19,366 bases of DNA from Bacteroidota bacterium (GTDB lineage: Bacteria > Bacteroidota > Bacteroidia > Chitinophagales > Chitinophagaceae): positions 1 to 19,366 of the forward strand of contig JAFAFV010000127.1 of assembly GCA_023423285.1 (NCBI GenBank), read 5' to 3'. Of this stretch, positions 1 to 7,800 are shown in pieces (the first letter of the stretch is position 1; every line of letters begins with the position of its first letter). Below the pieces are notes generated by a model, which worked only from the letters and a program-made list of their open reading frames with translations, made no database searches and was not told the DNA's origin. Position numbers and translations under genes: made by a program.

Positions 1-811
1 GAAAATCGGTGTATTCATGATACTCGTTAGGTACGCGTACGTCGTCCAGTTTTTTCTTCAGTCGCTGGCTTTGGTACACAGGCACCACCGCGTCAAGGTT
101 GCCATGAAAAATGATCGTGGGTTTTGATGCTGCCGCAGCATGTTCAATAGGGCTTAACTGTTTGTAAAGATCTTCATTCCACCGCGTGCCGGAAAGATGA
201 CGCAGCAGGTCTTTACCTTTTACAGGCTCTATTTTATTATACAAATCCCAGTCGTTAATAATTGCGGGGCCATACACGTCTGCCACACATTTTACATAGC
301 CAGAATCGTTTTTGGTATAGGTGTATTGCAAAGCCAGGTGTGCGCCTGCGCTTACACCCCACAGTGCCATGTTATCAGAAATATTAAAAGCTGTTTTACC
401 GGCTGCCAGCAGGTGAATTGCGCTTTCAAGATCAGCCATCATTTCATTGTAAGTAATGCTGTCACCTGTTGCATCCCGATAGTTGATGTTGGCAATGGCA
501 ACATCCGGCCATTTTGCTCTGAATAACCTTACAAAATTGTTGAGGTTGCTTTTGTCACCGCCATGCCAGGCATCACCATGCACCAATACTATTAATTGGG
601 TGGCTTCCGTTCTTCCGGCGGGTAGGTAAATGTCTAGTTTTTGCAGGCTATTTTGGCCATAAGCCGTGTCGAGAATAATTTTTTCCGAAAGATTGCTGCG
701 AATAACTGTATCGCCTACGGCATCTGTTTTGGTGCAGGATGCCAGCAACAAAAGCAGCAAACCAATGCCCAAACCTGACCAATATTGGCTAAAAGCAGCA
801 GAAATTTTCAT
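1..811 (-). CDS. Alpha/beta-hydrolase lipoprotein (esterase-like), 3' end cut by window edge
   Basis: Translating the minus strand from the ATG at 811 gives 270 residues with no stop before the window edge, so the C-terminus is missing. The N-terminus is a lipoprotein signal: a leucine run at residues 18-23 and a lipobox LASC with the lipidated Cys at 26, which predicts a membrane-anchored protein facing the periplasm or the cell surface. The body is a serine-hydrolase fold of the carboxylesterase/BD-FAE type. It has an oxyanion-hole-like HGDAW at 78-82, the nucleophile elbow GVSAG with Ser154, and HGNLDAVVP with the probable catalytic Asp240. The catalytic His should lie just past the edge. 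The second Gly of the common HGGxW motif is Asp here. Substrate unknown; ester or acyl-peptide hydrolysis is the family expectation. No clear -7 box lies in the 84 bp upstream, although an 84-bp gap separates it from the lipoprotein genes on the same strand. Confidence 0.82.
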   Translation of the reverse strand, partial: MKISAAFSQYWSGLGIGLLLLLLASCTKTDAVGDTVIRSNLSEKIILDTAYGQNSLQKLDIYLPAGRTEATQLIVLVHGDAWHGGDKSNLNNFVRLFRAKWPDVAIANINYRDATGDSITYNEMMADLESAIHLLAAGKTAFNISDNMALWGVSAGAHLALQYTYTKNDSGYVKCVADVYGPAIINDWDLYNKIEPVKGKDLLRHLSGTRWNEDLYKQLSPIEHAAAASKPTIIFHGNLDAVVPVYQSQRLKKKLDDVRVPNEYHEYTDF

Positions 812-895
812 GAATTCAATTATTGGTTAAAGTTCTGCCAAATTATTGGAACGATATGTTAATGTATTCATAAGCATTAGCATCTATTTATACTG

Positions 896-1390
896 CTAAA
901 AATCTACTTTAAATCCATTATCATCAGCAAATTGTTTTTGTGCTAGTTGCATTTCAGTAACAACCGACTGTTGCTGGCTTCTTAGGCTGTCCATGCGGCG
1001 TACTTCATACAACCGCGCTCCTTCAGTTTCGGCATAGCCAATATGTTTGTAATTGGCAAAAATGCTTTTTACATATTCAAAGTAATTGAGAGCAGAAGAC
1101 TTGAAAGCTTCTCCACCTTTAAAGTCGTTCACACGCAATGCTTCAATTTCTTTTATCTGATCAGCAATCAGTACTTCTGCATCTGCAGCTATAGCGCCCA
1201 CGCTGTCAAAATTGCTGCTGTCTAAGTTTGCCAAAATCTTTTGCTCTGCCTGGGCAAGTGGTTTTGCTAGCACCTGCTCGGTATTTACAATTTTTTCGCT
1301 GACCTGTATGGCTGTATCAAGGCTTTCTTTTTTTGTGTTGTTGCAGGCAACAGCAATGAAGAAGAAGATTATAACAACTAATTGCTTCAT
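896..1390 (-). CDS. Small lipoprotein, paralogue of its upstream neighbour
   Basis: This 164-aa protein has a short signal peptide ending in lipobox AVAC (Cys16), so it is a predicted lipoprotein. The rest is largely helical, charged and without membrane segments. It aligns almost without gaps to the next gene upstream (1436-1963). The segment ALNYFEYVKSIFANYK matches AIRYFEHLKSIYTAYK, and the C-terminus QLAQKQFADDNGF matches QQAQQKYAADNGF (8 of 13 identical). The gene lies 45 bp behind that paralogue on the same strand with no terminator visible between them, so the two are probably co-transcribed. From memory the pattern weakly resembles the LIC11966-type surface protein family, but I cannot confirm this. 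Function unknown. Confidence 0.85.
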   Translation of the reverse strand: MKQLVVIIFFFIAVACNNTKKESLDTAIQVSEKIVNTEQVLAKPLAQAEQKILANLDSSNFDSVGAIAADAEVLIADQIKEIEALRVNDFKGGEAFKSSALNYFEYVKSIFANYKHIGYAETEGARLYEVRRMDSLRSQQQSVVTEMQLAQKQFADDNGFKVDF

Positions 1391-1435
1391 GAAACATGTT
1401 TCTTTTACTACTGCAAAAACCGAACCTTAATGCGG

Positions 1436-1963
1436 TTAATATACAAACCCATTATCTGCCGCGTATTTTTGCTGTGCCTGCTGTAGGTTGGCCATTATGG
1501 CTGGTTGCGCACTAATAATGGATTGCATTTGCTGCACTTTTTGCTGCCGGGTGTTGTCGTTCGTGGCCCCGGCAATTTCTTTGTAAGCAGTGTAAATACT
1601 TTTCAGGTGTTCAAAATACCTGATGGCTACGATTTTATAATCTTCGCCGCCAACGCCCACCGGTGCAAGGTTCTTTACTTCATCAATGCGTACCTGTATC
1701 GAATCTTCCATAGCTTTTGCTGACTGTACCACGCCCTCCAAATTACCTTTGTCGCCTCTTACTTTTATTTCGGCTTCGGCCTTCAGCATAGGTTCTTCCA
1801 GGCTGCTTTCCATAGCAATAATCCTTTCATTCAACTGAACCGCCGTGAAAACCCTGCCCGGTTGGGTGGTTGCGGCATCATCCTTATTAGCATTTTCATT
1901 ATTGCCGCACGAAATGAAAAGCGCCATACATAGCATCCATAAAAAATTTTTCATCATCATCAT
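1436..1963 (-). CDS. Small lipoprotein, first of a tandem pair
   Basis: This 175-aa protein has a hydrophobic signal peptide and lipobox FISC with the lipidated Cys at 19, followed by a polar GNNENANKDD stretch. The mature part is helix-rich with no membrane segment, and its C-terminal motif YAADNGF is shared with the paralogue at 896-1390. The start is ambiguous: four consecutive ATG codons lie at 1952-1963, and all give a workable signal peptide. It begins 17 bp after the stop of the amino-acid permease (1981), so translation from the same transcript is likely. Duplication of an ancestral gene is the simplest explanation for the pair. Role unknown; a surface or periplasmic accessory to the permease is only a guess from position. 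Confidence 0.85.
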   Translation of the reverse strand: MMMMKNFLWMLCMALFISCGNNENANKDDAATTQPGRVFTAVQLNERIIAMESSLEEPMLKAEAEIKVRGDKGNLEGVVQSAKAMEDSIQVRIDEVKNLAPVGVGGEDYKIVAIRYFEHLKSIYTAYKEIAGATNDNTRQQKVQQMQSIISAQPAIMANLQQAQQKYAADNGFVY

Positions 1964-1980
1964 TTTTATCAGTTATTATA

Positions 1981-3492
1981 TCAGTCTTGTAATACCTGGT
2001 TTTTACGTTTGTAAAAATAATAAACCGGAATGCCCAGTAAAGCAATTACCATTCCTGCCAGCGAAGTAACCGGCTTTGCATACAGCAAACCCACACACAT
2101 GATCAGCGCAATAAGAATATAAATGGCGGGAATGATGGGGTAACCAAATGCTTTGTACGGCCGTTCTGCATCAGGCCTTTCTTTTCTTAATTTAAATACG
2201 CCGTAAATGGTAAGAATGTAAAATACCACTGTAATGAATACCACATAATCCAGCAATATTCCATACTGGCCGCTGAGGCATAAAATGCTTGCCCAAATAC
2301 ACTGCGCCCAAAGGGCCCATTGCGGTACACTGTTTTTATTGAGATTGGCGGCTTTGGGTAAAAACAATTTATCCTGCGCCATGGTATAAAAAACCCTTGC
2401 TCCCGAAAGTATCAACCCATTATTGCAGCCAAAGGTTGAGATCATGATCATGATGGCGATGATGGCTGCGCCATAATCGCCGAATATATTGAATGCCGAG
2501 GCAGTAGCAACGCGGTCCTGACGGGCAAAAGCAATGTTGGGATATTGATTGAACTCAGTAGGGTATGCGGTAACGGCCGTTGATGCTTCGGGTACCAGTG
2601 GCATCACGGCTATGTACATGATGTTTATTAAAACATAAACAATGGTTACGATGACTGTTCCAAGCAATAAGCTCAGCCCAACGTTTCTTTTCGGATTTTT
2701 AATTTCACTGGCAATGAAGGTTACGTTTTCCCAGGCCACGCTGCTGAATATTGACCCTACAAGAGCCGAGCTGATGAGGCCGATGGTAAACATGAGGGCA
2801 GGAGAATCTTTGAAAAGCGACCAGCCCACCTGGCTTCCTGATTCGTCTCTGACGGCTTCGGTAAATTTCAGGTCGAAACCAGTGGCCCAATTGGCATTCC
2901 AGATGTCTGCATTAAAAGCAAATAATAAACCGGCAATGATGAGCCCGAATATTGAAAACAGTTTGACGATTGTAAAACTGGTTTGCACAAGCTTTCCTTC
3001 TTTCACGCCTCTTGTATTGATATAAGTAAGGAAGATGATCAACGCGATGGAAAGCAATTGCGCGGGATATATTTTCAGCCATCCCAGTTGAAACAGAAGA
3101 TTTTTATCATCAATGGTTAGCGCTGGAATAAAATAGCCTGCAAACTTGCTAAAGGCAACGCCTACGGCAGCAATGGTTCCGGTTTGAATAACGGAGAAAA
3201 AACTCCAGCCGTATAAAAAGCCGGTAAGCGGGTTATAAGCTTCTTTTAAATACACATACTGGCCACCAGCCCTGGGAAACATGGAAGACAATTCTCCGTA
3301 AGTAATGGCTGCAAAAATGGTCATAATGCCCGTCAGCACCCACAATGCGATCAGCCAGCCGGCGCTGCCCACGTGCCTCGACATATCTGCGCTTACAATA
3401 AAAATTCCTGAGCCGATCATTGACCCTGCAACGATCATAGTGCCATCAAACAAACTAAGCGATTGTTTGAAGGAATGCGTCTGATTTCCCAT
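1981..3492 (-). CDS. APC-superfamily amino-acid permease
   Basis: From the ATG at 3492 this is a 503-aa inner-membrane protein with about 12 hydrophobic segments. The first membrane helix carries GSMIGSGIF (residues 23-31), the unwound substrate-binding helix typical of APC/LAT-type amino-acid transporters. It is followed by the YGELSSMFPRAGGQYVYLKE block, also characteristic of the family. The expected role is proton- or exchange-coupled uptake of an amino acid; the substrate cannot be read from the sequence. The reading frame stays open upstream to a TTG at 3519, but the ATG at 3492 gives the usual short N-terminus (MGNQTHSFKQ) and is preferred. The two paralogous lipoproteins follow closely and probably share the transcript. 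No convincing promoter was found in the 179 bp upstream. Confidence 0.93.
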   Translation of the reverse strand: MGNQTHSFKQSLSLFDGTMIVAGSMIGSGIFIVSADMSRHVGSAGWLIALWVLTGIMTIFAAITYGELSSMFPRAGGQYVYLKEAYNPLTGFLYGWSFFSVIQTGTIAAVGVAFSKFAGYFIPALTIDDKNLLFQLGWLKIYPAQLLSIALIIFLTYINTRGVKEGKLVQTSFTIVKLFSIFGLIIAGLLFAFNADIWNANWATGFDLKFTEAVRDESGSQVGWSLFKDSPALMFTIGLISSALVGSIFSSVAWENVTFIASEIKNPKRNVGLSLLLGTVIVTIVYVLINIMYIAVMPLVPEASTAVTAYPTEFNQYPNIAFARQDRVATASAFNIFGDYGAAIIAIMIMISTFGCNNGLILSGARVFYTMAQDKLFLPKAANLNKNSVPQWALWAQCIWASILCLSGQYGILLDYVVFITVVFYILTIYGVFKLRKERPDAERPYKAFGYPIIPAIYILIALIMCVGLLYAKPVTSLAGMVIALLGIPVYYFYKRKNQVLQD

Positions 3493-3671
3493 AACTGAGT
3501 TGTTGATTTTGGGAAACAAGATAAGAATTTGAATTGAATGTTAGTGGAAGGTGGGTTGAAAAGTTGAGATTGGATAGTTGAAAGCTAACAGGGTGTAAAT
3601 GCAAAAGGCGGCCCTGTAACCCTATAAACTTTTCAAGATGTCATTTTTCAGTTAGCATAGTAACTTAAAAT

Positions 3672-4286
3672 CTACTTCTTCGCTCTGTACTCATCATTAA
3701 GGCCTTTCAGCACATCGGCGGTAATATCAAAAGAACTGTCTTTATAATAAAACAAGCCTGGCTCGTAAGAAAATATAAAAGAGTATCTGCCGTTAGCATT
3801 ATATTTTTTTAAAAAGTCTTTAATCTCTTTCATTACGCTCATGTTTTTTGAAGCCACAAAGCTGTTAAAGTCTTCTGAAAGAGACTGCCTTTTTTCCATG
3901 ATCTGCTGTTGCAGGTTTTGCACATCCCTTCCTGCGGCTTCCATTTGTTCGGGCGTCATGCTTGCCTGCTGCTGCTGGTAACCGGCAATTTTATTTTTAT
4001 AGTTTTTTTCCATTCTTTCCATTTCGGCAGTAATGGCGGTTTCTTTTCTTTTGATCTCATTCTGCACCACTTTTGCCAGTTCATATTTTACCTGGATGGA
4101 GTCTGTATCAATATAAGCAAATACCAATCTTTGATTGGTTGCTGTAGAGTCTTTTTTGTTCCCGGCAAGCGACCTTGTATCAGTTTGTTTTTTGTTAGTG
4201 CTAAAGTGATTGTATAATAAAAATGCGACTGCTAAAATCAGTAAAGCATTTATTATTATTAGCGCATTCTTCATTCCATTTGTCAT
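3672..4286 (-). CDS. OmpH/Skp-family protein with N-terminal membrane anchor
   Basis: This 204-aa protein has one N-terminal hydrophobic segment (about residues 7-24), then a polar linker (25-52) and an OmpH/Skp-like domain (about 54-202). That domain begins with the strand LVFAYIDTDSIQVKYE and contains a long Gln/Glu/Lys-rich coiled coil (about 68-140) that would form the tentacles. It ends with a strand region around YSFIFSYEPGLFYYKDSSFDIT, typical of the family's C-terminal core. Skp proteins hold unfolded outer-membrane proteins in the periplasm. No signal-peptidase site is obvious after the hydrophobic segment, so this copy may stay anchored to the inner membrane. An alternative start is the Met at residue 5 (4274). 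It is not next to bamA, the usual partner of skp, in this window. Confidence 0.88.
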   Translation of the reverse strand: MTNGMKNALIIINALLILAVAFLLYNHFSTNKKQTDTRSLAGNKKDSTATNQRLVFAYIDTDSIQVKYELAKVVQNEIKRKETAITAEMERMEKNYKNKIAGYQQQQASMTPEQMEAAGRDVQNLQQQIMEKRQSLSEDFNSFVASKNMSVMKEIKDFLKKYNANGRYSFIFSYEPGLFYYKDSSFDITADVLKGLNDEYRAKK

Positions 4287-4431
4287 ATAGTATATTGCTG
4301 TTAAAAGCTAAATATAGAAAAGAAGTTGCAATATACTAAAGAGTTGAAAATAAAAATGTTTAGGCAGTTTTTCTTAGGAAAGGGTTAACGTTTTTTCAAG
4401 TCAGATGGTTGCCTGCCGTAAAACAAATTAG

Positions 4432-4704
4432 TCAAAACAAATAACTGGTACTTAAAATTGCTAATCCTAAATTCACAATGAGTTGTATCCAAACCCATTC
4501 TTTCTTTTCAATGCTGTTTTTACTTTTTATTGATGTATAAATCATCTCACCAATCAGCAGAGCATTGGCAAAAAACAAAACTGCCGGTATCCACATTAAG
4601 GAAGCGCTTTCCAAAAATTTTTTTATGACAGAGAATAGAATATAAAATAGTACAGTAGTAACGTTTATAATACTTCTTAAAGTTTCAGATTTTATATTCT
4701 CCAT
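4432..4704 (-). CDS. Small hypothetical membrane protein (about 3 TM)
   Basis: From the ATG at 4704 this is a 90-aa protein with three hydrophobic segments (about residues 12-30, 36-57 and 70-88) separated by short charged loops (SIKSKNSIEKKE at about 58-69). The frame can be extended to a TTG at 4716, but the ATG is more likely. The gene is more AT-rich than its neighbours and I recognise no family. It lies between the rpoBC terminator and the OmpH-like gene on the same strand. No clear -7 element precedes it, and no terminator separates it from the OmpH-like gene. The regular membrane topology argues for a real gene, but conservation is unchecked. Confidence 0.55.
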   Translation of the reverse strand: MENIKSETLRSIINVTTVLFYILFSVIKKFLESASLMWIPAVLFFANALLIGEMIYTSIKSKNSIEKKEWVWIQLIVNLGLAILSTSYLF

Positions 4705-4800
4705 AATATTTATCAATCTATGATAAAATAAATATGCTTTGTATAGAATTTAAAACGTTCTTCATATGGTCATTTTAAATATAAATTTAGGGTATAAGAA

Positions 4801-4830
4801 AATAAAAAAAGGAGCAATTTCTTGCTCCTT
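4801..4830 (-). terminator. Intrinsic terminator of rpoBC
   Basis: Read on the minus strand, a perfect 9-bp stem AAGGAGCAA / TTGCTCCTT (4822-4830 and 4809-4817) with a 4-nt loop is followed at once by a T tract (seven consecutive T, 4804-4810, overlapping the stem end). It lies 40 bp after the rpoC stop codon and before the next minus-strand gene, as expected for a Rho-independent terminator of the rpoB-rpoC transcript. Confidence 0.85.
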
Positions 4831-4845
4831 AAAATATGATTCGTG

Positions 4846-4863
4846 TTCCGATTGGTATCGGAA
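4846..4863 (-). other. Second hairpin between rpoC stop and terminator
   Basis: A perfect 7-bp inverted repeat TTCCGAT / ATCGGAA with a 4-nt loop lies 7 bp past the rpoC stop codon, ahead of the T-tailed terminator. It has no T tract on the minus strand, so it is not a terminator by itself. It could stabilise the 3' end of the long rpoBC mRNA or be fortuitous. Confidence 0.4.
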
Positions 4864-4870
4864 TGGCATA

Positions 4871-7800
4871 TTATTCTTCCTCATCAAAGCTCATGGCTTC
4901 GCGGGCAGTTTGTAAAAGCTCGTATTCTTCTTTGCTGCCTACGATCATGTTCTCAAACTCGCGCAAACCGGTACCGGCCGGTATATGGTGGCCCGTGATC
5001 ACGTTTTCTTTCAGCCCAAGCATATCATCTGTTTTACCGTGTATGGCTGCAGACGAAAGTACTTTTGTGGTTTCCTGGAACGAAGCGGCAGAGATCCAGC
5101 TTTGTACGCCCAGAGATGCTTTGGTAATACCCAGCAGGGTAGGAGCCGATGTAGCTGGCTGCGCGTCGCGGAATTCAACCGCTTTTTTATCTGCACGGCG
5201 CAACACACTGTTCTCTTCCCTTAAATCTCTGAGGCTGATGATTTGGCCTGCCCTGAGTTTTGTAGAGTCGCCCGGATCAGTTACGACTTTTTTCTCGTAC
5301 ACATAATCGTTCTCATCTACAAATTCAAATTTATCTACCAGGTCATCTTCCAAAAAGCGGGTATCGCCCGGGTCTACAATGCTTACCTTACGCATCATTT
5401 GGCGAACGATAACTTCGATGTGCTTATCGTTGATACGCACACCCTGTAAGCGATAAACTTCCTGAATTTCGTTTACAACATATTGCTGCACGGCAAACGG
5501 CCCTTGTATGGAAAGAATATCCTGTGGAGATATCTGACCGTCTGAAAGAGGGCTTCCGGCTTTTACAAAGTCGCCGTCCTGTGCCAATATTTGCCTGGTC
5601 AGCGGTACTAAGTATTTTCTGGTTACACCATCTTTTGCTTCAATAATAATTTCCCGGTTGCCACGCTTTACAGCACCCATAGTTACCACGCCGTCAATTT
5701 CACTTACCACGGCAGGGTTGCTTGGGTTACGTGCTTCAAACAGTTCAGTTACACGTGGCAGACCACCGGTAATATCCTTCAGCTTACCAAGTATACGTGG
5801 AATTTTCACCAGCACTTTACCAGCTTTTACATCGTCGCCATCATCTAAAATAATGTGCGAACCGGTTGGTAAGTTATAAGATTTGATTTCTTTGCCTTCT
5901 ACAATGATGGATGGGATTTTTGTTTTATCCCTGGTTTCAATTACCACTTTTTCGCGGTGGCCGGTTTGCTCATCTGTTTCCTCGCGGTAAGTAATGCCTT
6001 CAATCACGTTTTCAAACTTGAGCATACCATCGGTTTCTGCCACAATTACGTTGTTGTACGGATCCCAGGAGCAGATGGCTTCACCTTTGCTTACCTTCTG
6101 CCCGTCTTTTACAAGCAGCGTAGAGCCATAGGGTACGTTATTGGTGATGAGCAGCCTGTCTGCCTTTGTATCAATGATACGCACTTCGCCTGTACGGCCA
6201 ATTACCACACGCGCATCTTCACCTTCAGCATTGGTTGTTATTACGGAGCGCACTCCGTCAAACTGAATGGTACCATCAAATTTAGCAGTCAGTGTAGACT
6301 CTACCGAAGCAGAACCGGCAGCACCACCCACGTGGAAAGTACGAAGCGTTAACTGTGTACCCGGCTCACCGATTGATTGAGCTGCAATGATACCTACTGC
6401 ATCGCCTTTTTGGGCCATAATGCCTGATGCCAGATTTTTACCATAACACTTCACACAACAGCCACGCTTGCTTTCGCAGGTAAGTACGGAACGGATTTCG
6501 ATGAATTCAACACCTGAATCTTCTATTTTCTTGGCTATAACAGGAGAAATTTCTGTACCGGCGCTTAACACCAGCTCATCAGTTTGCGGATCGAATACAT
6601 CGTGCAAAGAAGTACGGCCTTCAATCCTGTCGCTGAGCGGTTCGATAATATCTTCATTATCTTTTAATGCAGAAATGGTAATACCGCGCAAAGTACCGCA
6701 ATCAAATTCTGTGATCACTACATCCTGCGCCACGTCTACCAGACGGCGGGTCAGATAACCGGCATCCGCTGTTTTAAGAGCTGTATCGGCCAGACCTTTA
6801 CGGGCACCGTGTGTAGAGATAAAGTAATCCAATACGTTCAGGCCGCCTTTAAAATTCGAAAGGATCGGGTTCTCAATAATTTCAGAACCGGTAGAACCTG
6901 ATTTTCTTGGTTTGGCCATCAACCCCCTGATGCCTGCGAGCTGCTTGATCTGTTGCTTAGAACCCCTTGCGCCAGAATCCAGCATCATGTACACAGAGTT
7001 GAAGCCCTGTTTATCCGTGCTTAACTCGCGTATAAGGGTTTCGGTAAGCCTTGTATCCACACGGCTCCAGATATCCACAATCTGGTTATAACGCTCATTA
7101 TTGGTAATAAGCCCCATGTTGTAGTTATCCCACACCTCATCTACCTCGCCTTTAGCGTTTTCAAGGAGTTGTTCTTTAACTTCAGGAATGATCAAATCGT
7201 TAATGCTAAACGATAAACCACCCTGGAAGGCTGTACGGAAACCTAACTGTTTAATATCGTCAAGGAATTTTACAGTTTTAGGTACGTTGGTAATATCAAT
7301 GATATCACCGATAATTTCGCGCAGGTTCTTTTTAGTTAACAACGCGTTTACGAAACCAACTTCTGAAGGTACGTGCTGGTTAAAGATCACGCGGCCCACG
7401 GTGGTTTCTATTAATTTATTTTCAAGTTCGCCATTTTCATTGCGCACATTCACTTTTACTTTGATCCAGGCGTGAAGGTCAACTTTCTTTTCGTTGTAAG
7501 CAATGATCACTTCTTCTGCGGAGTAAAATGCTTTGCCTTCGCCTCTTGCCACATCATCGCCCTGGTTTCTTTTTCCTTTGGTGATGTAATACAATCCTAA
7601 TACCATGTCCTGAGAAGGCAGGGTAATGGGCGTACCGTTTTGCGGATTCAGAATGTTGTGAGAAGCCAGCATGAGCAATTGCGCTTCCAATATGGCAGCG
7701 TTGCTTAATGGCACGTGTACAGCCATTTGGTCACCGTCAAAGTCGGCGTTAAAAGCGGCTGTAACCAGCGGGTGCAGTTGGATTGCTTTTCCTTCAATGA

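Noticed and set aside
197..526. 109-codon plus-strand open frame antisense to the hydrolase
   Set aside because: The minus strand encodes a convincing alpha/beta hydrolase with a lipobox and catalytic motifs across the same bases; the plus-strand frame has a Cys-rich, unpatterned translation.
3493..3519. TTG-initiated extension of the permease N-terminus
   Set aside because: The in-frame ATG at 3492 gives a normal N-terminus; the extension adds nine residues from a weaker start codon with no ribosome-binding support.
3588..3617. ACAGGG...CCCTGT inverted repeat after the OmpH-like gene as a terminator
   Set aside because: The loop is 18 nt and no T tract follows on the minus strand, so it does not meet the criteria for an intrinsic terminator.
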